7,185 nucleotides of DNA from Candidatus Peregrinibacteria bacterium (GTDB lineage Bacteria > Patescibacteriota > Gracilibacteria > UBA1369 > PNNO01), in assembly GCA_014728955.1 (NCBI GenBank), contig WJKT01000100.1, positions 1 to 7,185 of the forward strand, read 5' to 3'. The notes under the pieces were generated by a model that was given only the letters and a program-made list of their open reading frames with translations, did not search any database and was not told where the DNA came from. Made by a program: the position numbers and the translations under genes. This document shows, one piece after another, positions 1-5,710 of the stretch (the first letter of the stretch is position 1; each line of letters opens with the position of its first letter).

Positions 1-1
1 C

Positions 2-1936
2 TATCATTTAAAGATTTCTAATCTTCTTTTTGCGGGAAACAACAGCCCAAATCCTGAAATCATAGTAATAGCAATAGATGACGCAAGTATTAATGACAAT
101 ACAGCTATTAAAAAAAATTCTTTAGGAAGATATTGGGATTGGAGCAGATTATACCACAGAGATGTACTTGAAAACCTTGAAGATAGTGGAGCAAAAGTTG
201 TTGCATTTGATCTTGCATTTAATGAAATGACGGAAAACATATCCACTAATACAGTTCAATCGATCCTTGATTCAACCCCTGCTAATCAACTTCTCAAATC
301 ATTTGGTAAATATACTCCAAATTTTGACCACCCCGAAGACATAGAATTCGCAGAATCACTCGGAAAATTCGACAACATTGTCTTGTTTGCAACGCCAAGC
401 AACCCCCCTATCGATATCTTCACCTCCAACGTCGACAGTCTCGGCCTTCCAACAACCGAAAAAGACTCTGACGGCTTGGTTAGAAGAGTGCCTTTTGAAG
501 GATCTTTTACACAAAAAATCGTTGAGCTCTATAATCCCGATCTTCTAACAAATGTCCCGCTCGAAGACGGCGACCTCATTATCAACTATTCAACACCTCC
601 TTACGAGTACAACTCGATTTCTTACAAAGATATCTATTTTGACACCTTTGACCCACAGCGCGTAAAAGACAAAATCGCACTTATCGGGGTAACAACCCCC
701 AGTGTCCAAGATCACGCATCAACACCCATTAAGCCGGAAACAGAAATGCCCGGCATAGAAATCCACGCAAACGCGATTCAGACCATTCTCGAACAAAATT
801 TTCTTCATAATCAAACAAAGCCCTCACAAATAATAACTCTGGCGGCATTAACAATTATAGGCGCTGTTGCTCTTGTTTTTTCACCGCTTTGGCTTGGAAT
901 CCTTCTGGTAATCTTTATGATGCTTGGTTATTACGCAGCCGCACATATGGCATATGCAAACGGTATTATTATTAATATGATATATCCTTTCCTTGCCATT
1001 GTCCTTACATATATCGGCAGTATCATGTACAAATATTTCGCCGAATTACGGCAGCGACAATACTTGCAAACGGCTTTTGGACGCTATCTCAGTCCCGACA
1101 TTATGAAGGAAGTGCTAAAAAACCCTCAATTGTTACACCGCAGTGGAATGAAGCGAGAAATAACCGTATTCTTCTCGGATATCGCGGGATTCACCACTGT
1201 CTCCGAAAAGCTTGAACCAACCGTTTTGCTGGATCTTGTTAACGACTACCTGGGAGCAATGACCGACATCGTCTTGCAATATCACGGAACGCTCGACAAA
1301 TATGTCGGAGACGCCATTGTAGCGTACTTCGGCGCACCACTTAAGCAAAACGATCATGCACATCGGGCATGTTCGGTCGCGCTTGCCATGCGCGAAAAAC
1401 TCCCGACATTACACGAAAAATGGCAACGCGAAGGAAAGCCGCTCATCGATTTTCGTATCGGTATTAATACCGGAGAAGCGATTGTGGGAAACGTGGGGTC
1501 GGAAAAACGCTTTGATTACACCATTATGGGAGACGAAGTAAACCTTGGCTCACGTCTGGAAGGAGCAAACAAGCGATATGGAACGCGCATTATGGTGTCA
1601 GAACAAACGTATGCCATGGTACAAGATGAATTTATCTTCAGACCGATTGATATTATCAAGGTAAAAGGAAAAAATAAGGCTATTGAAGTATTTGAACTGG
1701 TAGCGCATACGGATCGCTTGAGTGAAACGGGCGAAAAACTCCTCACGCAATATAACAACGCCATTTCGCTCTATCGCAACCGGGAGTTTAAAAAAGCGTA
1801 CGAAGCTTTTAAAAAAGCCCTCGAAATACACCCTGATGACGAACCATCAAAACTGTATGTGCAACGCAGTGATATTTTAAGCAACTACCCACCACCCGAA
1901 AACTGGGACGGCGTATTCACCATGAAAACAAAATAA
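2..1936 (+). CDS. CHASE2-domain class III adenylate/guanylate cyclase, 5' truncated
   Basis: This membrane sensor makes a cyclic nucleotide (probably cAMP) in response to an extracytoplasmic signal. The frame is open from base 2, so 644 residues are visible and the true start lies upstream; the ATG at 227 is internal to the CHASE2 domain, whose typical IVIAIDDASI and GAKVVAFDLAF stretches precede it. CHASE2 spans about 15-272. Three membrane helices follow (about 277-294, 296-318, 322-344), then the FGRYLSP linker and a cyclase catalytic domain (about 386-560). Catalytic residues are intact: metal-binding D393 (FFSDIAGFT) and D437 (KYVGDA), and transition-state N514 and R518 (VNLGSR). The purine-selecting pair is K433/T507, the Lys/Thr type of class IIIb adenylyl cyclases. 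A TPR-like helical pair (about 583-618) and a PPPENWDG tail close the protein. No clear terminator follows. The family is certain; the nucleotide and the signal are inferred. Confidence 0.95.
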   Translation, partial: YHLKISNLLFAGNNSPNPEIIVIAIDDASINDNTAIKKNSLGRYWDWSRLYHRDVLENLEDSGAKVVAFDLAFNEMTENISTNTVQSILDSTPANQLLKSFGKYTPNFDHPEDIEFAESLGKFDNIVLFATPSNPPIDIFTSNVDSLGLPTTEKDSDGLVRRVPFEGSFTQKIVELYNPDLLTNVPLEDGDLIINYSTPPYEYNSISYKDIYFDTFDPQRVKDKIALIGVTTPSVQDHASTPIKPETEMPGIEIHANAIQTILEQNFLHNQTKPSQIITLAALTIIGAVALVFSPLWLGILLVIFMMLGYYAAAHMAYANGIIINMIYPFLAIVLTYIGSIMYKYFAELRQRQYLQTAFGRYLSPDIMKEVLKNPQLLHRSGMKREITVFFSDIAGFTTVSEKLEPTVLLDLVNDYLGAMTDIVLQYHGTLDKYVGDAIVAYFGAPLKQNDHAHRACSVALAMREKLPTLHEKWQREGKPLIDFRIGINTGEAIVGNVGSEKRFDYTIMGDEVNLGSRLEGANKRYGTRIMVSEQTYAMVQDEFIFRPIDIIKVKGKNKAIEVFELVAHTDRLSETGEKLLTQYNNAISLYRNREFKKAYEAFKKALEIHPDDEPSKLYVQRSDILSNYPPPENWDGVFTMKTK

Positions 1937-1945
1937 ACACGCTTT

Positions 1946-1973
1946 TTGACTGCTAAGGCTTTTGTGGTATTGT
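1946..1973 (+). promoter_or_regulatory. Candidate sigma70-type promoter for the 108-aa protein gene
   Basis: TTGACT (1946-1951) is followed after 16 bases by TATTGT (1968-1973), with TGTGG just before the -10 element. Transcription would start near 1980, leaving a leader of about 57 nt before the ATG at 2037. It lies just after the cyclase stop codon, so the downstream gene can be expressed independently. Judged by eye only. Confidence 0.45.
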
Positions 1974-2026
1974 TAAGACAACGTTGGTTCATTGAAATGT
2001 GGGGATTTGCCATGCATACAAAAAAA

Positions 2027-2031
2027 GGAGG
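2027..2031 (+). promoter_or_regulatory. Shine-Dalgarno GGAGG deciding the start of the 108-aa protein
   Basis: GGAGG after a run of A lies 5 bases before the ATG at 2037. It selects this ATG over the in-frame TTG at 1992, which has no ribosome-binding site. It is one of only two strong Shine-Dalgarno sites seen in the window. Confidence 0.8.
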
Positions 2032-2036
2032 ATTTT

Positions 2037-2363
2037 ATGTTATCGTACTATTCAAAAAAAGCAGGCAAAACAATTATGAATCCGGGATTAATCATCTATC
2101 TTGCGGTTATTCGCGATAAACTGGAGCCGGAAGATCGTTATATGAAACCCGTTTTGCAATATATTATAGCAAATCATAACACTGATGCACTTGCTGAACT
2201 AAATCAGCAAGAGGAAACTATTTTCAATCAATTTGCAACCAAATATGTGGAACACGCCTGCTGTATCGACTGCGGCAAACAATTTACATGGAAAGATCAC
2301 ATCTTTATTCGCTACAGAAAAAACAAAAAAGGGGAAAATGTTCCCTATCATCCTTATTGCTAA
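2037..2363 (+). CDS. Small uncharacterised protein with C-terminal Cys/His (zinc-ribbon-like) cluster
   Basis: I do not recognise this 108-residue protein. The start at 2037 is fixed by a GGAGG 5 bases upstream. The first 70 residues look like a soluble, mostly helical domain with no signal peptide or membrane segment. The last third carries C75-C76-x2-C79 and ends exactly on H105-P-Y-C108, with basic residues between (RYRKNKKG). C76/C79 with H105/C108 could form a single zinc site of the C-x2-C...H-x2-C type, which suggests, but does not prove, a nucleic-acid or protein-binding role. It appears monocistronic, with its own candidate promoter upstream and a strong hairpin terminator downstream, shared with the convergent EF-P gene. 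That it is real coding sequence is well supported by the ribosome-binding site and terminator; the function is unknown. Confidence 0.85.
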   Translation: MLSYYSKKAGKTIMNPGLIIYLAVIRDKLEPEDRYMKPVLQYIIANHNTDALAELNQQEETIFNQFATKYVEHACCIDCGKQFTWKDHIFIRYRKNKKGENVPYHPYC

Positions 2364-2412
2364 ATACACATAACCCGCAAATCACCCACATTTCTAACCT
2401 TCTTGAAAACCG

Positions 2413-2444
2413 CCGCGTCATCACAAATGATCGACGCGGTTTTT
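2413..2444 (+). terminator. Intrinsic terminator between convergent 108-aa gene and efp (probably bidirectional)
   Basis: CCGCGTC (2413-2419) pairs perfectly with GACGCGG (2433-2439). The stem continues as ATCA/TGAT around a CAAA loop, with one bulged C at 2432, giving about 11 base pairs. A run of five T (2440-2444) follows on the + strand. On the minus strand the stem is followed by a weaker CGGTTTTC tract, so it may also end efp transcription, whose stop codon is only 3 bases away. Confidence 0.88.
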
Positions 2445-2446
2445 CA

Positions 2447-3013
2447 TTATGCGCGCTCTACATATTCACCCGTTTCGGTATTTACCCGAATCTTATCACC
2501 ACGTTTAATAAATAACGGTACTTTTACTACCAGTCCCGTCTCCAGCGTTGCCGGTTTACTACCACCGGACGCCGTATCTCCTTTAACTCCGGGCATCGTC
2601 TGAATAACTTCAAATACCATTTTAGGTGGTAATTCAATACCGATAATAGATCCTTCATAAAACACACCGTCAACCGAGGTGCCATCAATCAAGTAATTAG
2701 CCGTTTCTTCAAGCTCTTCAAGAGGCATTTCAAACTGTTCATACGTTTCTTCATTCATAAAATGTGCTTCTCCATCAGTTTTATATAAAAACTGACACTT
2801 ATGCCGTCTTACTTCGGCAAATTCAAAATTCTCACCGGCAAGAAAGGTTTTATCCAGCGTCGCTCCCGTTTTTAAATTCTTCAGTTTTGTTCGCATCACC
2901 GGCTTTTGTGCTTCTTTGCGTTTAAATTCGCTCCAAGTAATTACATAAGGATCGTCATTAAGCTTTACGACTCGTCCGGCTTTTAAGTCGGTTAAATTGT
3001 CTGCCATACGCAT
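2447..3013 (-). CDS. efp: Elongation factor P with non-canonical loop tip
   Basis: EF-P binds between the P and E sites of the ribosome and relieves stalling at consecutive prolines. At 188 residues it has normal family length, and its C-terminal OB domain carries the classic GDTASGGSKPATLETG stretch (145-160) and ends in GEYVERA. The N-terminal KOW-like domain contains SEF (28-30) and RTKLKNLKTG (41-50). Between them, at the loop that normally presents a modified Lys or Arg (PGKG in E. coli, SGRN in Pseudomonas), this protein reads KRKEAQKPVM; by ungapped alignment Ala35 occupies the Lys34 position. ATG codons at 3013 and 3007 are both possible starts; neither has a Shine-Dalgarno. The gene stands alone, divergent from the sigma-factor operon, with a candidate promoter at 3036-3064. 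No gene for an EF-P modifying enzyme (EpmA, EarP, YmfI) is visible in the window. Confidence 0.97.
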   Translation of the reverse strand: MRMADNLTDLKAGRVVKLNDDPYVITWSEFKRKEAQKPVMRTKLKNLKTGATLDKTFLAGENFEFAEVRRHKCQFLYKTDGEAHFMNEETYEQFEMPLEELEETANYLIDGTSVDGVFYEGSIIGIELPPKMVFEVIQTMPGVKGDTASGGSKPATLETGLVVKVPLFIKRGDKIRVNTETGEYVERA

Positions 3014-3035
3014 ATGTTAGGGATTTTCTACAGAA

Positions 3036-3064
3036 ACTATAGAGAAATTGACGTAGCTGCGCAA
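3036..3064 (-). promoter_or_regulatory. Candidate promoter for efp
   Basis: On the minus strand TATAGT (3041-3036) lies 17 bases downstream of TTGCGC (3064-3059). The -10 matches consensus at 5 of 6 positions, the -35 at only 3. A start near 3029 would give a leader of about 15-21 nt, agreeing with the lack of a Shine-Dalgarno before efp. The -35 overlaps the left arm of the hairpin at 3063-3081. Confidence 0.4.
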
Positions 3065-3084
3065 GGCCCGATATGGGCTTTTTT
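3063..3084 (+). terminator. Terminator-like hairpin in the efp/sigma divergent region
   Basis: AAGGCCC (3063-3069) pairs with GGGCTTT (3075-3081) around a GATAT loop. Four G-C pairs are flanked by one G-T and two A-T pairs, and the T tract runs to 3084. The shape is that of a short intrinsic terminator on the + strand, yet it sits upstream of the sigma gene with no + strand gene ending nearby. It could stop antisense transcripts coming through efp, or act as an attenuator; it could also be chance. Confidence 0.4.
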
Positions 3085-3131
3085 GTAATGGAAAATAAGT
3101 ATAATGCTTATATACATTAGAAAAGTGAAGC

Positions 3132-3160
3132 TTGACAATCAGGGAGATTTTTGGCATAAA
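3132..3160 (+). promoter_or_regulatory. Candidate promoter for the sigma/anti-sigma operon
   Basis: A perfect TTGACA (3132-3137) is followed after exactly 17 bases by CATAAA (3155-3160), a 4-of-6 match to TATAAT. Transcription would start near 3167, about 20 nt before the GTG at 3188. A second, similar pair follows at once: TTGACC (3161-3166), 17 bases, TATTGT (3184-3189). A perfect TATAAT also occurs at 3100-3105 but lacks a good -35. Which is used cannot be decided by eye. Confidence 0.4.
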
Positions 3161-3187
3161 TTGACCCTTGCACTAAAATGTTTTATT

Positions 3188-3769
3188 GTGCCAAATAGCG
3201 CAGAATTAGAAATCGAACGGCGTCTTGTCGAAGCGGCAAAAAAAGATCCGGATAAATTCATAGATCTCTATGAAAAATATTACGATCAAATATACCGCTA
3301 TGTATACAGGCGTGTTGGTGGCGACACCGATGTTGCGTACGACATTGTCAGCCAAACCTTTATGAATGCGCTTTCACACCTTCCATCCTTCACCTGGCAA
3401 GGATATCCGTTCTCTTCGTGGCTCTATAAAATTGCTCACAATAATGTAATTAAATGGTATAGAAAAGCCGATAAGCGGCATTATATTCCCATTGAAGAAG
3501 CACGCGGCGTTTCCGATAAACAACGTGATCAGAAAGAATTAGCCGATGCCACAATAGCAAAAGAACATATTAATGCCATGATGGAAAAGCTCAAAGAAGA
3601 TGAACGTGAAATTCTTCGACTTAAATTTTTCGAAGGATTATCAAATATAGAAATTGCTGAAATTATGAATTTATCAGTCTCGAACATAGGCGTAAAAGTC
3701 TTTCGAACACTTAAAAAAGCAAAAGGATATCTCCCTACCAAACATGACTTAAAAAAACTTGATGAATAA
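3188..3769 (+). CDS. ECF-like sigma70-family RNA polymerase sigma factor
   Basis: This alternative sigma factor directs RNA polymerase to a specific promoter set. The chosen GTG start gives 193 residues. Region 2 spans about 24-93 (FIDLYEKYYDQIYRYVYRRV, then SSWLYKIAHNNVIKWYRK), where core binding and -10 recognition occur. Region 4 spans about 130-180, with the helix-turn-helix in EDEREILRLKFFEGLSNIEI and LSVSNIGVKVFRTLKKAK. Regions 1 and 3 are absent, as in ECF sigmas. The frame stays open upstream to an ATG at 3104, but that ATG overlaps a perfect TATAAT and its extra 28 residues do not look like sigma sequence, and GTG 3188 gives the usual short N-terminus. No start has a Shine-Dalgarno, so 3104 remains possible. 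The stop overlaps the next gene by 8 bases (ATGAATAA), indicating translational coupling with a likely anti-sigma partner. Confidence 0.93.
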   Translation: MPNSAELEIERRLVEAAKKDPDKFIDLYEKYYDQIYRYVYRRVGGDTDVAYDIVSQTFMNALSHLPSFTWQGYPFSSWLYKIAHNNVIKWYRKADKRHYIPIEEARGVSDKQRDQKELADATIAKEHINAMMEKLKEDEREILRLKFFEGLSNIEIAEIMNLSVSNIGVKVFRTLKKAKGYLPTKHDLKKLDE

Positions 3770-4904
3770 ACACTATTTTAGTGACATTACCGATCTCTTC
3801 CTCAAAGTGAAGCAAGAGGAAAACATTCCGATTGATGCCAACGCAAAAGAAAGCATCAAAGCCATGCTGCGCAAACAAATAAACGAAATGAAAGACGCCG
3901 ATACGTACAAAAACCTTGAACCTCTGGGCGGAAAACAATCGTTTTGGACAACATGGAAACGACAACTTATTGGTGTCCCCGCATCACTGGTTGCAGTTAT
4001 GGTTATTGTTTTTGCCATGAGCTCCTTACAACCATCTGTTCCAAAAGATGATTTTAGCCCGCGACAATCTGAACCGGCGCCCCAAGCAACTGAAGAAGCT
4101 GTTGAGAAGCATGTATTTGACCGACCTTTGGTAAAAACGGCGCAAAAGCCGGAGACAAAACAATTGGAAAATCAGCAAGAGGATCGATCACTCAACAAAA
4201 AAGACCGTGCCGAAGCAACGGTTGTATCATATGAAACACCTGTTGCAAAGGAAGACAATAAGCAAGAAGAATCGTCATTATTTGACGACATTCAATACAA
4301 CACCGGACAAACATTTATACTGCAAACCAACGAGGATGAAGACGTGTATGAAGAGACCGAGAAACAGCAAGAAACCCAACCTCGGCAAACGGAGGAAGAT
4401 CCTGAGCCGGAGCCGGACATGGACACGGACGTGGAAGCAGAAACAAAGCCGGACACGAACACAGAGCAAGACGTGCAGACCGAAAATATAGTTAATATTG
4501 CTGTACAAGAATCACCGGAACCCCTAGATTCGCTTGAAGCGGATATACCGCCTGATACCGTTACAGAGATACAAGACGTTCAGGAGCCGCTAGAGCCAAC
4601 ACTTGATGCCATTGACGAGTCACGTGCAACACAAGTAAAACAACCGGCCTTAACGGCATATCCCGTATACGTTTATAAAGATAAAAACCTTGAAGAGTCA
4701 CCCGCATTCAGCAAAGAAAAATTGGCAAAATTAACCAAATCCTATACACCGGATTTAGTGAGCGTTTATTATGTTGAAAATAATCAAGTGGTTGTTGAAA
4801 TTGAAGAAAACGATATTACCAAGTGGTATCTGTTCGATAATATCGACGGGACCTGGACCATTTCAAAATACGAAAAGTTTATTACGAAAGATGTGGTAAA
4901 ATAG
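3762..4904 (+). CDS. Single-pass membrane protein with acidic linker, probable anti-sigma factor/sensor
   Basis: This 380-residue protein probably holds the preceding sigma factor at the membrane until an external signal arrives. That role is inferred from the 8-base gene overlap and the topology, not from a recognised domain. Residues 1-68 are a predicted cytoplasmic helical segment ending in TWKRQ; one membrane helix follows (about 69-89, LIGVPASLVAVMVIVFAMSS). The positive flank before it and acidic residues after it place the N-terminus inside. About 90-295 is a low-complexity Glu/Asp/Pro/Gln/Thr-rich stretch (for example EPEPDMDTDVEAET), probably a disordered stalk outside the membrane. 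About 298-380 is a compact domain (YPVYVYKDKN to KYEKFITKD) I do not recognise. The cytoplasmic part lacks cysteine and the H-x3-C-x2-C motif of zinc-containing anti-sigmas. ATG 3762 was preferred to the adjoining in-frame TTG at 3759. It is followed after 4 bases by the Ham1-type gene. Confidence 0.85.
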   Translation: MNKHYFSDITDLFLKVKQEENIPIDANAKESIKAMLRKQINEMKDADTYKNLEPLGGKQSFWTTWKRQLIGVPASLVAVMVIVFAMSSLQPSVPKDDFSPRQSEPAPQATEEAVEKHVFDRPLVKTAQKPETKQLENQQEDRSLNKKDRAEATVVSYETPVAKEDNKQEESSLFDDIQYNTGQTFILQTNEDEDVYEETEKQQETQPRQTEEDPEPEPDMDTDVEAETKPDTNTEQDVQTENIVNIAVQESPEPLDSLEADIPPDTVTEIQDVQEPLEPTLDAIDESRATQVKQPALTAYPVYVYKDKNLEESPAFSKEKLAKLTKSYTPDLVSVYYVENNQVVVEIEENDITKWYLFDNIDGTWTISKYEKFITKDVVK

Positions 4905-4908
4905 GCAC

Positions 4909-5529
4909 ATGAATTTTACAAAACTACTGATAGCCACACAAAACATAGGTAAGTTTGGTGAAATCAAAGAAGTTCTGGGTTCGTTACCGCTGGAGCTGTA
5001 TCACCTTAAGCTGGATGATTTTTCCACGCTCTTGCAAGACGATACCTTTGAAGAACACGGCTCAACATTTGAAGAAAATGCGGAATTAAAAGCTATGCAC
5101 TACCACGAACTCATCGGCATTCCCACCATCGGCGAAGATTCGGGTATTATTGTTGATGCTCTTAAAGGAGAGCTGGGCGTTAAAACAAGACGATGGGGAG
5201 CGGGAGCAAACGCAACTGATGAAGAGTGGATTGAGCATTTTATGAATGTAATGAAAGACATCCCGCAACACGAACGTACCGCACGATTTGTATCCGCCGC
5301 GGCCTTTAAAAACGGCGATGGCGAAGTTGCCATGTTCCGCGGGCAAACCGAAGGAATTATTACCATGCAAATGGAAGCACCGCTTAAACCGGGCATCCCA
5401 TTAAGTTCTTGCTTCAAACCGAAAGGAAAAAACAAAGTATACGCCGCACTGAGCGAAAAAGAAAAAAACCAAATCAGCCATCGCGGCAAAGCGTTCCATG
5501 AATTAAAACAATACTTGTCATATTTATAA
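4909..5529 (+). CDS. Ham1/RdgB-type non-canonical purine NTP pyrophosphatase, divergent
   Basis: Ham1-family enzymes hydrolyse ITP, dITP and XTP to the monophosphate plus pyrophosphate, keeping deaminated purines out of DNA and RNA. The 206 residues match family length and hold the main motifs in order: ATQNIGK (9-15, phosphate binding), TFEENAELKA (53-62), GEDSGI (75-80, with D77 in the catalytic-base position), RFVSAAAF (126-133) and SHRGKA (190-195). Two places differ. RRWGAG (94-99) replaces the usual SARYAG, and GIPLSSCF (162-169) stands where most members have GFGYDPxF, so the conserved aromatic and Asp of the base pocket are missing. The fold is clear, but substrate preference may have shifted, so no gene symbol is assigned. 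The ATG lies 4 bases after the upstream stop without a Shine-Dalgarno, so translation is probably coupled and the gene shares the sigma-factor operon. Confidence 0.93.
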   Translation: MNFTKLLIATQNIGKFGEIKEVLGSLPLELYHLKLDDFSTLLQDDTFEEHGSTFEENAELKAMHYHELIGIPTIGEDSGIIVDALKGELGVKTRRWGAGANATDEEWIEHFMNVMKDIPQHERTARFVSAAAFKNGDGEVAMFRGQTEGIITMQMEAPLKPGIPLSSCFKPKGKNKVYAALSEKEKNQISHRGKAFHELKQYLSYL

Positions 5530-5535
5530 AAAATG

Positions 5536-5706
5536 CTAGTATTCAATTGTTGGATTGAGCATAAGGTTGCCTTTTGAGATTCCCCCTAAGCAACAAAGCG
5601 CATTGCCGGCGCTTTCACGGTTAAGTCTCAATCCAATATTAAAAGATACCGTCGTTCCTTTACGAAGAGAACGCCGGATCATATACCGAGGGGTTAATGG
5701 TCTCAT
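5536..5706 (-). CDS. Possible small basic protein (56 aa) coupled to the glycosyltransferase gene
   Basis: I do not recognise this ORF. It is listed because its start is unusually good: an ATG at 5706, 4 bases after the glycosyltransferase stop, with a full AAGGAGGAG Shine-Dalgarno 8 bases upstream. The N-terminal 16 residues are strongly basic (MRPLTPRYMIRRSLRK); the rest is mixed, with a Cys-Cys pair (38-39), and it ends in NPTIEY before TAG. There is no signal peptide or membrane helix. The segment VSFNIGLRLNR faintly recalls the C-terminal edge of formylglycine-generating-enzyme-like domains, but this is too weak to name. Its 3' half overlaps the nested inverted repeats at 5550-5636, so the region may instead be a structured RNA or 3' untranslated region. 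Confidence 0.5.
   Translation of the reverse strand: MRPLTPRYMIRRSLRKGTTVSFNIGLRLNRESAGNALCCLGGISKGNLMLNPTIEY
5550..5636. repeat. Nested inverted repeats with three-way-junction potential
   Basis: An outer 10-bp perfect inverted repeat, TTGGATTGAG (5550-5559) and CTCAATCCAA (5627-5636), encloses two further perfect helices. These are GTTGC (5566-5570) with GCAAC (5590-5594), and AAAGCGC (5595-5601) with GCGCTTT (5609-5615). The two inner helices abut with no unpaired base between them, so they could stack coaxially. The structure begins 21 bases after the pyrophosphatase stop and lies inside the small minus-strand ORF. It has no T tract like a simple terminator, and no flanking direct repeats mark it as a mobile element. 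Confidence 0.55.
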
Positions 5707-5710
5707 ACTG

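Noticed and set aside
227..229. ATG at 227 as the start of the cyclase
   Set aside because: The frame is open back to base 2 and the upstream residues are clear CHASE2 sequence, so the gene is truncated by the window edge.
1971..1984. Short TTGT/ACAA hairpin after the cyclase as its terminator
   Set aside because: The stem is only 4 weak base pairs and no T tract follows.
1997..2114. Upstream ORF from the ATG at 1997 overlapping the 108-aa gene
   Set aside because: It has no Shine-Dalgarno, and the GGAGG at 2027-2031 is placed for the ATG at 2037.
4278..4508. Minus-strand ORF rich in Leu, Arg, Val and Phe, resembling a membrane protein
   Set aside because: It is the complement of the Glu/Asp/Thr/Pro-rich linker of the membrane protein; the hydrophobic look comes from antisense of acidic codons. 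No ribosome-binding site.
5550..5636. Mobile-element ends or an integron-type recombination site
   Set aside because: No transposase or integrase, no flanking target-site duplication, and no recognisable attC core sequences; treated as a structured region only.
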